Below are positions 49,087 through 58,372 of a stretch of DNA of 64,000 nt, one piece after another. Below the pieces are notes generated by a model. It was not told the origin of the DNA. It ran no database searches and worked only from the letters and a program-made list of their open reading frames with translations. Source of the DNA: a virus; the IMG/VR virus record IMGVR_UViG_3300022701_000122, positions 118,758 to 182,757 of that record. One strand, given 5' to 3'. The translations under genes were made by a program, and so were the position numbers. Within the stretch, counting starts at the first letter, position 1. Each line of letters begins with the position of its first letter.

Positions 49087-49665
49087 TTGGATTTAATGGA
49101 AGTATTAATATCGAATTATTTGTTATCTGAGTTGCACAACATCATAAACAAAGCATCGAGAAAATATGTAGAAAAATTTGGAAAATGTATCGATCCATAC
49201 AGTAAAGATTTTCCAAATAGCAGAAATGAATTAATAATTGAACAACTTGTATATGTAACTAAAAAACTATACGAATTAATAAATGAAAAATCATGTGGTG
49301 ATTTTATTTATTGTAGAGGTGTGATGGCAGATCCATCTATATTTATCCGACACTTTAAAGATTCGTTATATTTATTAGATTTTATAATCCTTAATGACCC
49401 ATATACATTTGTACTACTTTGTGGTGTACCTGGAAATTATGCAGAATTTTCTAAACATATTAGAAAAGAAACAAAAAATGATAACTTTGTATTCGATGAT
49501 CATCGTGAACTTGGTTTTATATATGAAAATGATGCATTTATTATAGTTTTTAAAGTTGAACATGGTGAACCATTATATTCTTCGTTTTATCCTAATGTTA
49601 ATAGAACTAATATGAATGCGCATGGGATATATTCAATAATTAATAGTAAAGGCTTAATATTATAA
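49087..49665 (+). CDS. Signature-family protein, long type 2
   Basis: The likely start is TTG 49087, which aligns with the paralogue's Met-Asp start; ATG 49096 is the alternative. NYLLSELHNII, KLYELINEKSCGDFIYCRGVMADPSIFI and YTFVLLCGV match the upstream gene in order. The end is IYSIINSKGLIL. Confidence 0.72.
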   Translation: MDLMEVLISNYLLSELHNIINKASRKYVEKFGKCIDPYSKDFPNSRNELIIEQLVYVTKKLYELINEKSCGDFIYCRGVMADPSIFIRHFKDSLYLLDFIILNDPYTFVLLCGVPGNYAEFSKHIRKETKNDNFVFDDHRELGFIYENDAFIIVFKVEHGEPLYSSFYPNVNRTNMNAHGIYSIINSKGLIL

Positions 49666-49711
49666 TATAAGAAAGGAAATATATTATTTATGTGAGTAAA
49701 AGGTAATTAAT

Positions 49712-50086
49712 ATGGAAACAGCTACTATAAGAGAAGTGAAGATTATAACTTGTCCTCACTGTTCATCCGATATGGTTTTAAAACATGGTAGATTTGGTTG
49801 GTATTATGGATGTTTAAAGTATCCAAAATGTAAATCAAGTATAAGTGCTGATAGATACGGAGAACCAAGAGGAAAACCAATAAACGATACAGAATTAAAA
49901 AAATTAAGAGTAGAAACTCATAACTACTTAGATCTTATTTGGAAAAATGGTATTATGTCAAGAACGCGAGTATATTTAAACTTGTCTAAATTGCTCGATA
50001 TACCCTATAAAGATTGCCATATATCCAAATTTGGGAAAGAAACTTGCTTAAAAGTAATTGATCTCGTCAAAGCAGGGAAGATTTAG
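49712..50086 (+). CDS. Topoisomerase-type zinc finger plus DUF3268-like protein
   Basis: CPHCSSDMVLKHGRFGWYYGCLKYPKCK (in two parts: CPHC near 15, GCLKYPKC near 35) is the zinc finger found at the C-terminus of topoisomerase I. The following 80 residues, with HNYLDLIWKNG and LLDIPYKDCHISKFG, resemble DUF3268, a domain often joined to it in phage proteins. It lies between the two type II topoisomerase genes and likely binds DNA. Confidence 0.75.
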   Translation: METATIREVKIITCPHCSSDMVLKHGRFGWYYGCLKYPKCKSSISADRYGEPRGKPINDTELKKLRVETHNYLDLIWKNGIMSRTRVYLNLSKLLDIPYKDCHISKFGKETCLKVIDLVKAGKI

Positions 50087-50098
50087 GAGGTGTACATA

Positions 50099-51466
50099 TT
50101 GGATACTATTATAAAATCGTTATACTATAGCTATGCAAAATATGTGAATACTTCAAAAATGATACCATCTATTCTCGATGGATTAATCCCAATTCACAGA
50201 AGATTATTATTGACGGTTCATAGATCAGCTAAAAATAAGTTTGAAAAAACGGTTAAAATACTTGGTAATACTTCTGCCAGACTCCACCCATATGCTCTGG
50301 CAGAAGTTCCAATACAAACATTAGTGTCCAACGGGTTGGTTCATGGATCGGGGCAGTGGGGACTTTCTATGGGAATTGAGAAGACAAATGCTGCTGCTCC
50401 AAGATATACAAGTGTTAAATCGAATCCATTTATTGAAAAAATAGCATTTGAATATATTGATTATGTTGATTGGATAGATGGTGAACTCGATGGTGAAGAG
50501 GAACCGATTTCTCTTCCAACAACAATTCCATTATGTCTCATATCAAAGTTTGATTTAAACACGATAGCCTTTGGTTTCAAAGTAGATTTACCAACATACA
50601 AAATAGAAGATTTAGTAAAAAGATTATTATTTCTTATTGGTGAATCGAAGGAGGATATATTTATAAAACCAAGTCTCCCTGGATGCATAGCAATATCAGA
50701 TGATAAATTATATAAGAAACTTCTTAAAGACGGTTCAGCTAAAATAGAATTTAAGGGAGAGTATTATAATGATAATAAGAATTTTGATGTGATGGTTAAA
50801 GGGTTTGATAATAGAACATCTTTTGAGAAGATATGGAATAAAATAGATAGATATAAAAAATATAATCTTGCAAGTGATGGTAATATCTCATTTGTTGATG
50901 AAACTGGTGATGAAAAAGAAGATGATTATGAAGATTTAGATATATATACTGAAAAGCCACCTCGTATCAGAATCAGTGTTACCAGAAAAAGAAATAAGAA
51001 AAAAATGTTTGATCAAATGGTGGATGCTGTAGATAATGCTCTTACATTCACACGGTCATACAATATAATGGTTGTTGAAGATGATACTGTCAAAAGTATA
51101 GGCGTAGATGATTTTCTATTATCTGCATATAATCATTTTAAAGCTGCTAAAGAGAAATATCATAACTTACAAATAGAATCACTAAATAAAAAAATAAAAG
51201 AGTTAAATATAGTTGGTAAAATAAGACCATATATTAGTCATCTTTCTGAAACTGGCTGGAAAGATGAATATATCGATGATATATCTCATAAAATATATGA
51301 AAGTAGAGAAGATATAGAAAATATAATAAATAAATATAAGATAAAGAAATTATTAACTGTTGAATTAGATATACATGAATTAGAAAATAAAGTTAAAGAT
51401 AATGAGTCAAAATTAAAAAATATAAATAATGAATGTGTAAAAATATATAATGATATTATAACTTGA
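50099..51466 (+). CDS. Type IIA DNA topoisomerase, DNA breakage subunit
   Basis: TTG 50099 is preferred because AGGAGG ends eight bases before it; a GTG at 50090 overlaps that site. DGLIPIHRRLLLTVH, LGNTSARLHPYA, GSGQWGLSMG and AAPRYTS follow GyrA/ParC; the catalytic Tyr is residue 103. At 455 residues it lacks the GyrA C-terminal wrapping domain, as does T4 gp52 of similar length. A coiled region near the C-terminus is the expected dimer arm. Confidence 0.92.
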   Translation: MDTIIKSLYYSYAKYVNTSKMIPSILDGLIPIHRRLLLTVHRSAKNKFEKTVKILGNTSARLHPYALAEVPIQTLVSNGLVHGSGQWGLSMGIEKTNAAAPRYTSVKSNPFIEKIAFEYIDYVDWIDGELDGEEEPISLPTTIPLCLISKFDLNTIAFGFKVDLPTYKIEDLVKRLLFLIGESKEDIFIKPSLPGCIAISDDKLYKKLLKDGSAKIEFKGEYYNDNKNFDVMVKGFDNRTSFEKIWNKIDRYKKYNLASDGNISFVDETGDEKEDDYEDLDIYTEKPPRIRISVTRKRNKKKMFDQMVDAVDNALTFTRSYNIMVVEDDTVKSIGVDDFLLSAYNHFKAAKEKYHNLQIESLNKKIKELNIVGKIRPYISHLSETGWKDEYIDDISHKIYESREDIENIINKYKIKKLLTVELDIHELENKVKDNESKLKNINNECVKIYNDIIT

Positions 51467-51484
51467 TTATAGGAGAACTTCAAA

Positions 51485-52531
51485 ATGTCAAAAAAATTAG
51501 AAACGTTTAATACATTTAACGATTTAATAAGAAGTATATCACTTGGTAGAATTAGTATTGATATTTTAAAAGATACAATAAATAAATTGGATACTATTAT
51601 TAAGAATACGTCATATGGTATATCTGAAATAAAATTTGAAGTTAATAAATACATGTATAATTCTTATAATGTTAGAATAAAAGGTACTGATGATTTATTA
51701 AATCTTATAAAATGGCGAATAATGAAATTAATGCCAAATAGAAAAATATATAATTTATATGGCAATATATTTGATATCAAAACAATGGGAAAATCATTAG
51801 ACTTAATAACTGATTATAATATCGATTCAAATTTACCAGAAAATGATGAAAAATTATTCACATTTATATCTGAATATGTAGATTCAAATAAAAAAATAAA
51901 CGGCTATACATCAATTCGTCAGTTATCATCAATTGCAGAATTTTATCATAATCAAAATGAACGAGAGCATATATGTTTTTATTGTGGAAATAGAAGAGAA
52001 GAATTTGGTAAACTACATAATAATGAATCTGATGATATTGGTTTAGTTACAGATTATATACCATTATGTAATGATCATATTATACCAGATACATATATGA
52101 ATATAACAAAAATATTTAGATTCTGTTCGTCGCATAATTTATATGGATATAATGGAAAATGTATGTATGTTCATGGTCATGATTATAAATTAGAAGTTAC
52201 ATTAAGATTACCAAAAGATTATTATGGATTTACTATAGATTTTGGAAAATTAAAAGATAAAGTAAATAAATATATAGTAGATAGATTTGATCATTCTTAT
52301 GTTAATCAAATTTTAAAAGATGTTAATCCAACTGCTGAAAATATTATTCTTTATATATGGTTGGTATTAGAAAAAGAAGCATTGTTAAAGGGATTATATA
52401 AATTGAGATTATGGGAAACTACAGAATCATATGTTGATTTAGAATATAATGATATTTTAATGTCTGATTATAGAAATTCATATATATCTGATAGGTATAT
52501 ATATGTTCCTGAAATGGACGATGATTCATAA
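51485..52531 (+). CDS. QueD/6-pyruvoyl-tetrahydropterin synthase-like domain with a long N-terminal extension
   Basis: Residues about 205-330 show the family layout: FRFCSSHNLYG, GKCMYVHGHDYKLEV, FTIDFGKLKDKV, FDHSYVN, NPTAENIILYIW, LWETTESYVD. The three zinc His (SSH, HGH) and the catalytic Cys before HGH are present. QueD makes 6-carboxy-tetrahydropterin on the way to preQ0, the precursor of queuosine and of 7-deazaguanine DNA marks in some phages. The first 200 residues, including HICFYCGNRREEF, match nothing I know and may be a partner domain. No QueC or QueE lies in the window. Confidence 0.82.
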   Translation: MSKKLETFNTFNDLIRSISLGRISIDILKDTINKLDTIIKNTSYGISEIKFEVNKYMYNSYNVRIKGTDDLLNLIKWRIMKLMPNRKIYNLYGNIFDIKTMGKSLDLITDYNIDSNLPENDEKLFTFISEYVDSNKKINGYTSIRQLSSIAEFYHNQNEREHICFYCGNRREEFGKLHNNESDDIGLVTDYIPLCNDHIIPDTYMNITKIFRFCSSHNLYGYNGKCMYVHGHDYKLEVTLRLPKDYYGFTIDFGKLKDKVNKYIVDRFDHSYVNQILKDVNPTAENIILYIWLVLEKEALLKGLYKLRLWETTESYVDLEYNDILMSDYRNSYISDRYIYVPEMDDDS

Positions 52532-52549
52532 AATTAAAAAGGGTTGATA

Positions 52550-52810
52550 ATGAAAATAGACAATGAACCTAAAATCATGATGATTCATGATGAAGAACTT
52601 GGATTAATCAATATATTAAATATGGTTATAGAGCATATTACTGCAATGGGTAACTATTTAAGTTATGATTCTGCATTATCATTTTATCATGGTGCAAATA
52701 AAGCAATAGAAAATAATGATTATAAGTTTTATGGACTTGATATAACTAAAAAAGCTAAAGAAATAAAAATGATGATAGAAACTGGTGTACAGGGTGATAA
52801 TTTTGAATAA
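52550..52810 (+). CDS. Small unknown protein (86 residues)
   Basis: Mostly helical and acidic (DEELGLINILNMVIEHI). The start at 52550 follows AAGGG. It lies between QueD-like and helicase genes with no clear functional hint. Confidence 0.68.
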   Translation: MKIDNEPKIMMIHDEELGLINILNMVIEHITAMGNYLSYDSALSFYHGANKAIENNDYKFYGLDITKKAKEIKMMIETGVQGDNFE

Positions 52811-52824
52811 AAAAGGAAGACGTT

Positions 52825-54273
52825 ATGTTGGATAAAATAGGGGGGATATTATTACCAAGAAATCATAATCGTTTTGAGCAAATAAGAAGCGATCTTGATA
52901 GAACAATTCAGGGGTGGGATAATTCAGTTTCAAGAATAAAATTTTATGCAGAATATGATAGCAATAATATACTTATACCTCGAAATTATCCCATCACTTC
53001 TGAACCAATTGTTGACTTCACTATAAAAGGCGAAAAGATTGATATAAATTCGAAAATTGTTCCAAGAAATAAGAGACAAGAAAAAGCTATTAATTTTTTA
53101 GTAGCAAACACAAAAGGCGTACTTCAATTAGAACCTGGTTCTGGCAAAACAGTCATAACTATTGCAGCTATATCTAAAATAAAAAGAAAAGCAATTATAT
53201 TTGCTCATAAAGATAAATTATTGAAACAATGGGAAAATGAGTTTCTTAAATTTACTGATCTTAAAGAAGATGATATAGGGAGATTATCATCTACAAATTA
53301 TGAAAAAGTATTAAATAAAAAAATAATACTATCTACTCCACATGTAATATATACTGCTGTAAATAAAGAAAAATTAGATTTTTTAAATGCATTGAAGAAT
53401 TCAGATATTGGTGTTGGAGTAGTTGATGAATGTCATGTTGGGGTTGGACCAGAACAATTTTCTAAAGCTGTTCTTCATTTGACATGTCATCGTTTATATG
53501 GATTATCTGCTACTCCTACTCGTGAAGATGGACAAGACGATATTATATGTTATTATCTTGGAGATGTTAAATATTTCCCACAAGAAGCAGATGAGCGACT
53601 TGATCCATTTATTTATGCAGTTAAATTTAATTTTGGAATATATGATAGATATAAGAAATATTTATCCTGGGGAGGTAAATTTATATTATCACGATATTAT
53701 AAACAAATGCATAAGATAGATCATTATATAAATAATACAATATATCTTATTAATGAAGCATATGATAATAATAGACCAACACTTATACTTGGAAAAACAA
53801 AAGATTGTTTGATTACACTTGCTGATAAATGTAATGCTGACAATAAAGATATTGGTCTATTTGTACCAACTTCTACCAAAAAAGAAAGATTAAAAGTATC
53901 TGATACTGATGATTTGGATGTTGCATTTTATGAGAAGAAAATTGTATTTGCAACATATGCTGGTGGGAGAGATGGAAATAGTAGAGATGAGTTTACATGC
54001 TTTATAATGTCAACACCAACAGGTAATATAGATCAAGCAATTGGTAGAGTTCAAAGAGTTATACTGAATGAACATGGAAAAAATATAAAGAAGAATCCAC
54101 TCGTATTTGATCTTGTTGATACAGGTGGTCCAGTTGTTAGAGTACCAAAATATAGTCCAGATTATGATCCAAAGATTATAAAAAATACCACTTGGTTTGA
54201 AAGAAGTTATACCAAGAGAAAAATGACGTATGAAGAAAGAAATTGGCCTGTTAAAGAAATGATAGTAAATTAA
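52825..54273 (+). CDS. UvsW/XPB-like superfamily 2 helicase
   Basis: The 482-residue protein has LEPGSGKT near residue 103, VVDECHVG near 202, LSATPTRED near 228 and QAIGRVQR near 404. The layout and length fit UvsW-type helicases, which branch-migrate recombination intermediates and unwind R-loops in T4. The N-terminal 90 residues before the motor could hold the DNA-binding part. Confidence 0.88.
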   Translation: MLDKIGGILLPRNHNRFEQIRSDLDRTIQGWDNSVSRIKFYAEYDSNNILIPRNYPITSEPIVDFTIKGEKIDINSKIVPRNKRQEKAINFLVANTKGVLQLEPGSGKTVITIAAISKIKRKAIIFAHKDKLLKQWENEFLKFTDLKEDDIGRLSSTNYEKVLNKKIILSTPHVIYTAVNKEKLDFLNALKNSDIGVGVVDECHVGVGPEQFSKAVLHLTCHRLYGLSATPTREDGQDDIICYYLGDVKYFPQEADERLDPFIYAVKFNFGIYDRYKKYLSWGGKFILSRYYKQMHKIDHYINNTIYLINEAYDNNRPTLILGKTKDCLITLADKCNADNKDIGLFVPTSTKKERLKVSDTDDLDVAFYEKKIVFATYAGGRDGNSRDEFTCFIMSTPTGNIDQAIGRVQRVILNEHGKNIKKNPLVFDLVDTGGPVVRVPKYSPDYDPKIIKNTTWFERSYTKRKMTYEERNWPVKEMIVN

Positions 54274-54288
54274 AAAAGGGAAAATAAA

Positions 54289-55152
54289 ATGACAGATGAA
54301 AACTTGACTAATTTAGTTGGAGACAGACAAGAAGGACCAATTAGCATTCATTTAGAATCTGAGAAAGTGTCATGTTTACTTAACACTTTTAGTAGATTAG
54401 CAAAAGTGTGCCATGATGTGGAAATAATAAATGGTGAAATATGTCAACATACTAATTCAAAAACTGCAATATTTAATATTGATTTATCAAATATAATAGG
54501 AAATATATCTATAGATATGATATCATTGCAGGGTAAAGTAGATCTGTTAGATCCATTCAAGAAACAAAAAGTAGATATGGATCTTGAAATAACTGAAACT
54601 AAACATACGTTTAAAGATGATTATTCTCAAATAGTATTTATTAATCCAGTAAAAGAATATTTAAACAATAGATTTATATCAGAAACTGATAGAGATAATA
54701 GATATATTGTATTCGATCCAAATCAACCAATATTTGAAGTAGAGATACAAAGATTTCTCATCAATAGAATGGATGCATTAGGAAGGGGATTAGATTCAAC
54801 ATTTTTACAACTTGAATTCACTGGTGATAAATGTGATCTAATTGTATGTCCAGTGGGAGATGCTTCTGCATCAACAATCGGCAAAATATTAACTATTGAT
54901 TTGGATATAGAAACAACTGGAACAACTGTATTCCCACTTGATCCATTCATACTTGGATTTGATGAAATAAGTGTAAAATGTTATAAATTATCAACATTCA
55001 CAGAAGCAAATAGGTTTTCGAGAGATGGTATGACATGTATCGATTCATTAATAATGGTTCTCGAAACTGAAACTGATAATGTTGAATATAAAATATATTG
55101 TTATGGTAACTTAATAGTTCCGAATGATATGGTTCCACAAATAAATCAATAA
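54289..55152 (+). CDS. Possible sliding-clamp-like protein
   Basis: The 287-residue product is beta-rich and acidic. VSCLLNTFSRLAKVCHDVEIINGEICQ followed by AIFNIDLSNIIG recalls the first helix and strands of T4 gp45 (LLKNFATINSGIMLKSGQFI), and IQRFLINRMDALG later recalls the second-domain helix. Clamps are trimers of this build and hold the polymerase on DNA. The similarity is in pattern only; the context of replication genes supports it. A strong terminator follows. Confidence 0.5.
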   Translation: MTDENLTNLVGDRQEGPISIHLESEKVSCLLNTFSRLAKVCHDVEIINGEICQHTNSKTAIFNIDLSNIIGNISIDMISLQGKVDLLDPFKKQKVDMDLEITETKHTFKDDYSQIVFINPVKEYLNNRFISETDRDNRYIVFDPNQPIFEVEIQRFLINRMDALGRGLDSTFLQLEFTGDKCDLIVCPVGDASASTIGKILTIDLDIETTGTTVFPLDPFILGFDEISVKCYKLSTFTEANRFSRDGMTCIDSLIMVLETETDNVEYKIYCYGNLIVPNDMVPQINQ

Positions 55153-55174
55153 ATATCAATAATTTTTGAATATG

Positions 55175-55217
55175 AACGGTTTATATGATCTTATTCATAT
55201 AAACCGTTTTTTGTTTT
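55175..55217 (+). terminator. Rho-independent terminator
   Basis: AACGGTTTATATGA (55175-55188) pairs perfectly with TCATATAAACCGTT (55195-55208), followed by TTTTGTTTT. Confidence 0.92.
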
Positions 55218-55229
55218 ATAGGTGATTAT

Positions 55230-55832
55230 ATGAATGAAATCATATCAAAATTATTAAAGGATACTTATGTTGATAATAGAATTGGAATAATTAAATTTAT
55301 TGAAAATCAAGGAAAATACAAATTAGTTTCACTAACTAATATTTTATGTGAAACTAATTTTTTAGAAAGATTAAGAAAAGATGGAAATTTTGATGAGTAT
55401 TTTAAACGTGGTGAATATCTTACTACATTTTTAAATGATGAATTAAAAAAATTCTTTTTAGAAGAGTTGAATATTAAATATAATGATATATTGGATTTAA
55501 AATATATACAATTTGAAAAATTTAATAGTATTAAACTTGAGTGTGATCAAGTCTATATTCCAAAACCATTAAATTTATATACATTTATCTTATCGAATGG
55601 AATATTTTTATCATCAGATGAATTTAATAAAAATAAATATAATATAATTATGGAAAATAGTATAACGACAGATATATTTAATATGGAGTATTATATTTAT
55701 GAAAATATTATGGTATTTGTAGCATTTCATCCAGATTCTAAAAGAAAGACAATAACTTTTAATATTTGCCCTATTTTTTCAAAATTTATTAGAATATTTG
55801 ATATCATTAATAGTAGAGGATTTATGTTATGA
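55230..55832 (+). CDS. Signature-family protein, third cluster member 1
   Basis: The 200-residue product ends IFDIINSRGFML. AGAGGATTTATGTTATGA at its end couples it to the next gene with ATGA overlap. NLYTFILSNGIFLSSDEF is echoed in member 3 (NFYTYICVNGYILPYREY), showing common descent beyond the tail. Confidence 0.75.
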   Translation: MNEIISKLLKDTYVDNRIGIIKFIENQGKYKLVSLTNILCETNFLERLRKDGNFDEYFKRGEYLTTFLNDELKKFFLEELNIKYNDILDLKYIQFEKFNSIKLECDQVYIPKPLNLYTFILSNGIFLSSDEFNKNKYNIIMENSITTDIFNMEYYIYENIMVFVAFHPDSKRKTITFNICPIFSKFIRIFDIINSRGFML

Positions 55833-56335
55833 ATTTATCGAAATTAATACAAGATGAAATATTTTTCAAAAAATATGATGAATTATTAGACTATATTAAT
55901 GATAAATATAGTGATAAAAAATACACTTTTAATGGTAAAGTTAAATTACATGAAAAAATAAGAAAATATGTTACTGAATATTTAAGAAAGTATAATAGGA
56001 ATAATATTAAATATATAGATTATAGAATATCATTTGGTTCTAAACCATTAGTAAAAAACATTTATATAATTCCATCAAATTTATATAGTGCATTAAATAT
56101 AAAATTTGGTATATTTATAGATTATCATTATTTTAAATCTATGATAAATAAATTTAAACCAACCGAATTTAAATTTACAAATATATATGTATATAAGAAT
56201 GAATTAGGAGAATTTTTTGATGGTCATTTAAGTGGAAATAATGGTTTAGTTTTTGATTATACATTGAATTATGATCTATATATTGGAGTAGAAAAGATAT
56301 ATGATGTCTTGTCAGAGAAAGGATATATATTATGA
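55829..56335 (+). CDS. Signature-family protein, third cluster member 2
   Basis: The 168-residue product ends VEKIYDVLSEKGYIL, again with an AAAGGATATATATTATGA junction to the next gene. NLYSALNIKFGIFIDYHYF matches the shared inner segment of members 1 and 3. Confidence 0.75.
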   Translation: MNLSKLIQDEIFFKKYDELLDYINDKYSDKKYTFNGKVKLHEKIRKYVTEYLRKYNRNNIKYIDYRISFGSKPLVKNIYIIPSNLYSALNIKFGIFIDYHYFKSMINKFKPTEFKFTNIYVYKNELGEFFDGHLSGNNGLVFDYTLNYDLYIGVEKIYDVLSEKGYIL

Positions 56336-56862
56336 TGAGTTATTTGAATATAAGAAGGGTTATAGATGAAACTAATAATATAATCCAAAAAGATATAAAT
56401 AATATAAGATTAAGATTTAAATTTATATTTGATGAACGAAAAATTGATACTAAATTTATAGAAGAAAATCATAAAAATTTTGAAAGAGAAGTTAAAAAGT
56501 ATCTAATTAAGCATGGTGCAACTATAGATAAAATTGATTTTGATGTTATGAATAGATCAATTCATATAAATTATAATAATAATAGATTATTGGCACCATC
56601 TATACATGACCCACGAAACTTTTATACATATATTTGTGTTAATGGTTATATATTACCATATAGAGAATATTTAGAAAAATTGCAACATAGATATACATAT
56701 AAAAATGAAAAGTATATATCCAGTAAAGCTATACATTCCGATATATTTGCATATTATATAAATCCAGTCAGTACATTTACAAAAAATATTCTTTCAACTA
56801 TACTTATCTATGATTTTAACAGAATAATTATTAAGTTAACCAACATCAATTTTTTCATTTAA
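56332..56862 (+). CDS. Signature-family protein, third cluster member 3 with degraded tail
   Basis: The 176-residue product shares the inner segment with its two neighbours but ends IYDFNRIIIKLTNINFFI without the Gly. It is the last gene of the cluster and the next gene has its own GGAG site, so the tail is not needed as a ribosome site here. Confidence 0.72.
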   Translation: MMSYLNIRRVIDETNNIIQKDINNIRLRFKFIFDERKIDTKFIEENHKNFEREVKKYLIKHGATIDKIDFDVMNRSIHINYNNNRLLAPSIHDPRNFYTYICVNGYILPYREYLEKLQHRYTYKNEKYISSKAIHSDIFAYYINPVSTFTKNILSTILIYDFNRIIIKLTNINFFI

Positions 56863-56879
56863 GATAAAAAGGAGAAATC

Positions 56880-57596
56880 ATGAATGAATTAAATGAAAAT
56901 CCATCATCAACAGATGTTTTAGATCCACAATATCCATTGATGATAAAATTGAAAGAAAAGGCACCAGGAACTCATGCTCATTGTAAAAAAGTATCGTCTT
57001 TATTAATAACACTTGGTAATGAGTTTAAACTCGATACTCACAAATTGGAAATAGCTGGAATGTATCATGATATTGGTAAAACAGTCGATCCAAAATATTT
57101 CAGCGAAAATCAAAGAGAAGATGATAAGAATCCCCATGATACGCTTGATCCGTGGATGTCAAAAAAGATAATAACAACTCATGTATCAGATACAGCAATA
57201 ATTCTTCTTCCAGATAATAATATACCAAGAGATGTTATACAGTGGTGTTGTCAACATCATGGGACGAGATTATTGAAAATATTTTATGATCGTAGTAAGA
57301 GCAAAAATGAAGATGATTACAGATATAAAACACAAAGACCACGATCAATCGAAGCTGGTCTTTTAATGCTTTGTGACACAGTAGAAGCAAGATTTAAATC
57401 TGAATTTAGTTCTTCAGAATATGATCACGAAACATTATTTGATGAAATATTTAATGAAATAGTTGCAGATGAGCAATTCGATTATGTAACTATGTCATTT
57501 TATCAACAAAGAAAATTAAGAGAAATCATGATTGAAGAAATGAAGAGTGAGCATCATAAAAGAGTAAAATATGAAGAAAACGGTAACGGAAATTAA
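56880..57596 (+). CDS. HD-domain hydrolase of the PgpH type
   Basis: Residues 25-190 match the HD domain of PgpH-like (7TM-HD) c-di-AMP phosphodiesterases: APGTHAHCKKVSSL, IAGMYHDIGKTVDPKYFSENQ, NPHD, KIITTHVSDT, WCCQHHGTRLLKIFY, RPRSIEAGLLMLCDTVEARF. The metal ligands H, HD, H and HH are all present. Unlike PgpH it has no membrane segments, so it is soluble. By family, it should hydrolyse c-di-AMP or a related cyclic nucleotide. That could serve to change host signalling or to destroy a defence signal such as those of CBASS; the choice is inference. Confidence 0.85.
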   Translation: MNELNENPSSTDVLDPQYPLMIKLKEKAPGTHAHCKKVSSLLITLGNEFKLDTHKLEIAGMYHDIGKTVDPKYFSENQREDDKNPHDTLDPWMSKKIITTHVSDTAIILLPDNNIPRDVIQWCCQHHGTRLLKIFYDRSKSKNEDDYRYKTQRPRSIEAGLLMLCDTVEARFKSEFSSSEYDHETLFDEIFNEIVADEQFDYVTMSFYQQRKLREIMIEEMKSEHHKRVKYEENGNGN

Positions 57597-57599
57597 TCA

Positions 57600-57617
57600 T
57601 ATATATTAAATAGTAAT
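57600..57617 (+). promoter_or_regulatory. Recurrent motif TATATATTAAATAGTAAT (promoter-like)
   Basis: Four bases after the HD gene stop. A hairpin GTTGTGTAAA/TTTACGCAAC (57626-57648) lies between it and the gene at 57693. Confidence 0.45.
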
Positions 57618-57692
57618 AAGTAATTGTTGTGTAAATTTTTTACGCAACGGATTTGTTATGTTAATTAATTTTTATTAGAAAGGAGTATTTTA

Positions 57693-58259
57693 ATGGAACA
57701 CTCAGAAAAAGAATCTCCCCAAAAGAGAAAACTAAGAAATGAGGCTGGTGTTGAAAAAATCAAATTTTATGATATGCGATGTGATATCATTGGTACATTC
57801 GGCATGATATGTGTAATGTATGATAAAAGTGAAAACATTGTATCTTCGGGAATTGCAATTACATCTCTCGAAGATCATTTCGTGAGAAAAGAAGGAAAAC
57901 ATAAATCGTTTATGAGAGCAATGAAAGCTGCTCTTAGCGAGAAGACATCGGAAGAAATGGTTCCTATTTTCGAACGCAAGAATTCGGGGAAACCGAAATT
58001 GGTCAAGAGAAAAATCAAGTTGGATAAAGATCCATATCTGATATATGATAAACTTGATGCCATTGCTTCATCATACAATGAAGCAGGAGAAGATCACAAA
58101 TATACATTTGCAAGATTTTATAGATCGTTAACTGTCGATCTTACTCTTGCTTCGCTGGCAACAAGATTCAAATCACATTATAAACCAATTGTTATTTTCA
58201 AAAATCCAGATGAAGAATATCGGGATTTAAACATTGAAATAATTGAATCGAAACGATAA
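57693..58259 (+). CDS. Unknown protein (188 residues)
   Basis: A basic, charged start followed by a strand-rich segment (CDIIGTFGMICVMYDKSENIVSSGIAI) and helices. The base composition is less AT-rich than that of small neighbours, a sign of conserved or highly expressed protein. AAAGGAG site. No family recognised. Confidence 0.78.
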   Translation: MEHSEKESPQKRKLRNEAGVEKIKFYDMRCDIIGTFGMICVMYDKSENIVSSGIAITSLEDHFVRKEGKHKSFMRAMKAALSEKTSEEMVPIFERKNSGKPKLVKRKIKLDKDPYLIYDKLDAIASSYNEAGEDHKYTFARFYRSLTVDLTLASLATRFKSHYKPIVIFKNPDEEYRDLNIEIIESKR

Positions 58260-58272
58260 AAAATATATGACT

Positions 58273-58320
58273 GAGCGTTTTGCAAGAGTGGAGAATATCT
58301 CGTACTTTTGCAAAACACTC
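58273..58320 (+). terminator. Terminator-like long hairpin
   Basis: GAGCGTTTTGCAA (58273-58285) pairs with TTGCAAAACACTC (58308-58320) with one C-A mismatch. The sequence after it is A-rich, then T-rich further on, so termination strength is uncertain. Confidence 0.45.
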
Positions 58321-58372
58321 AAAAATATTAATTAATTTAAATTTTTTTAAATAATCAAAAAGGACATACCTT

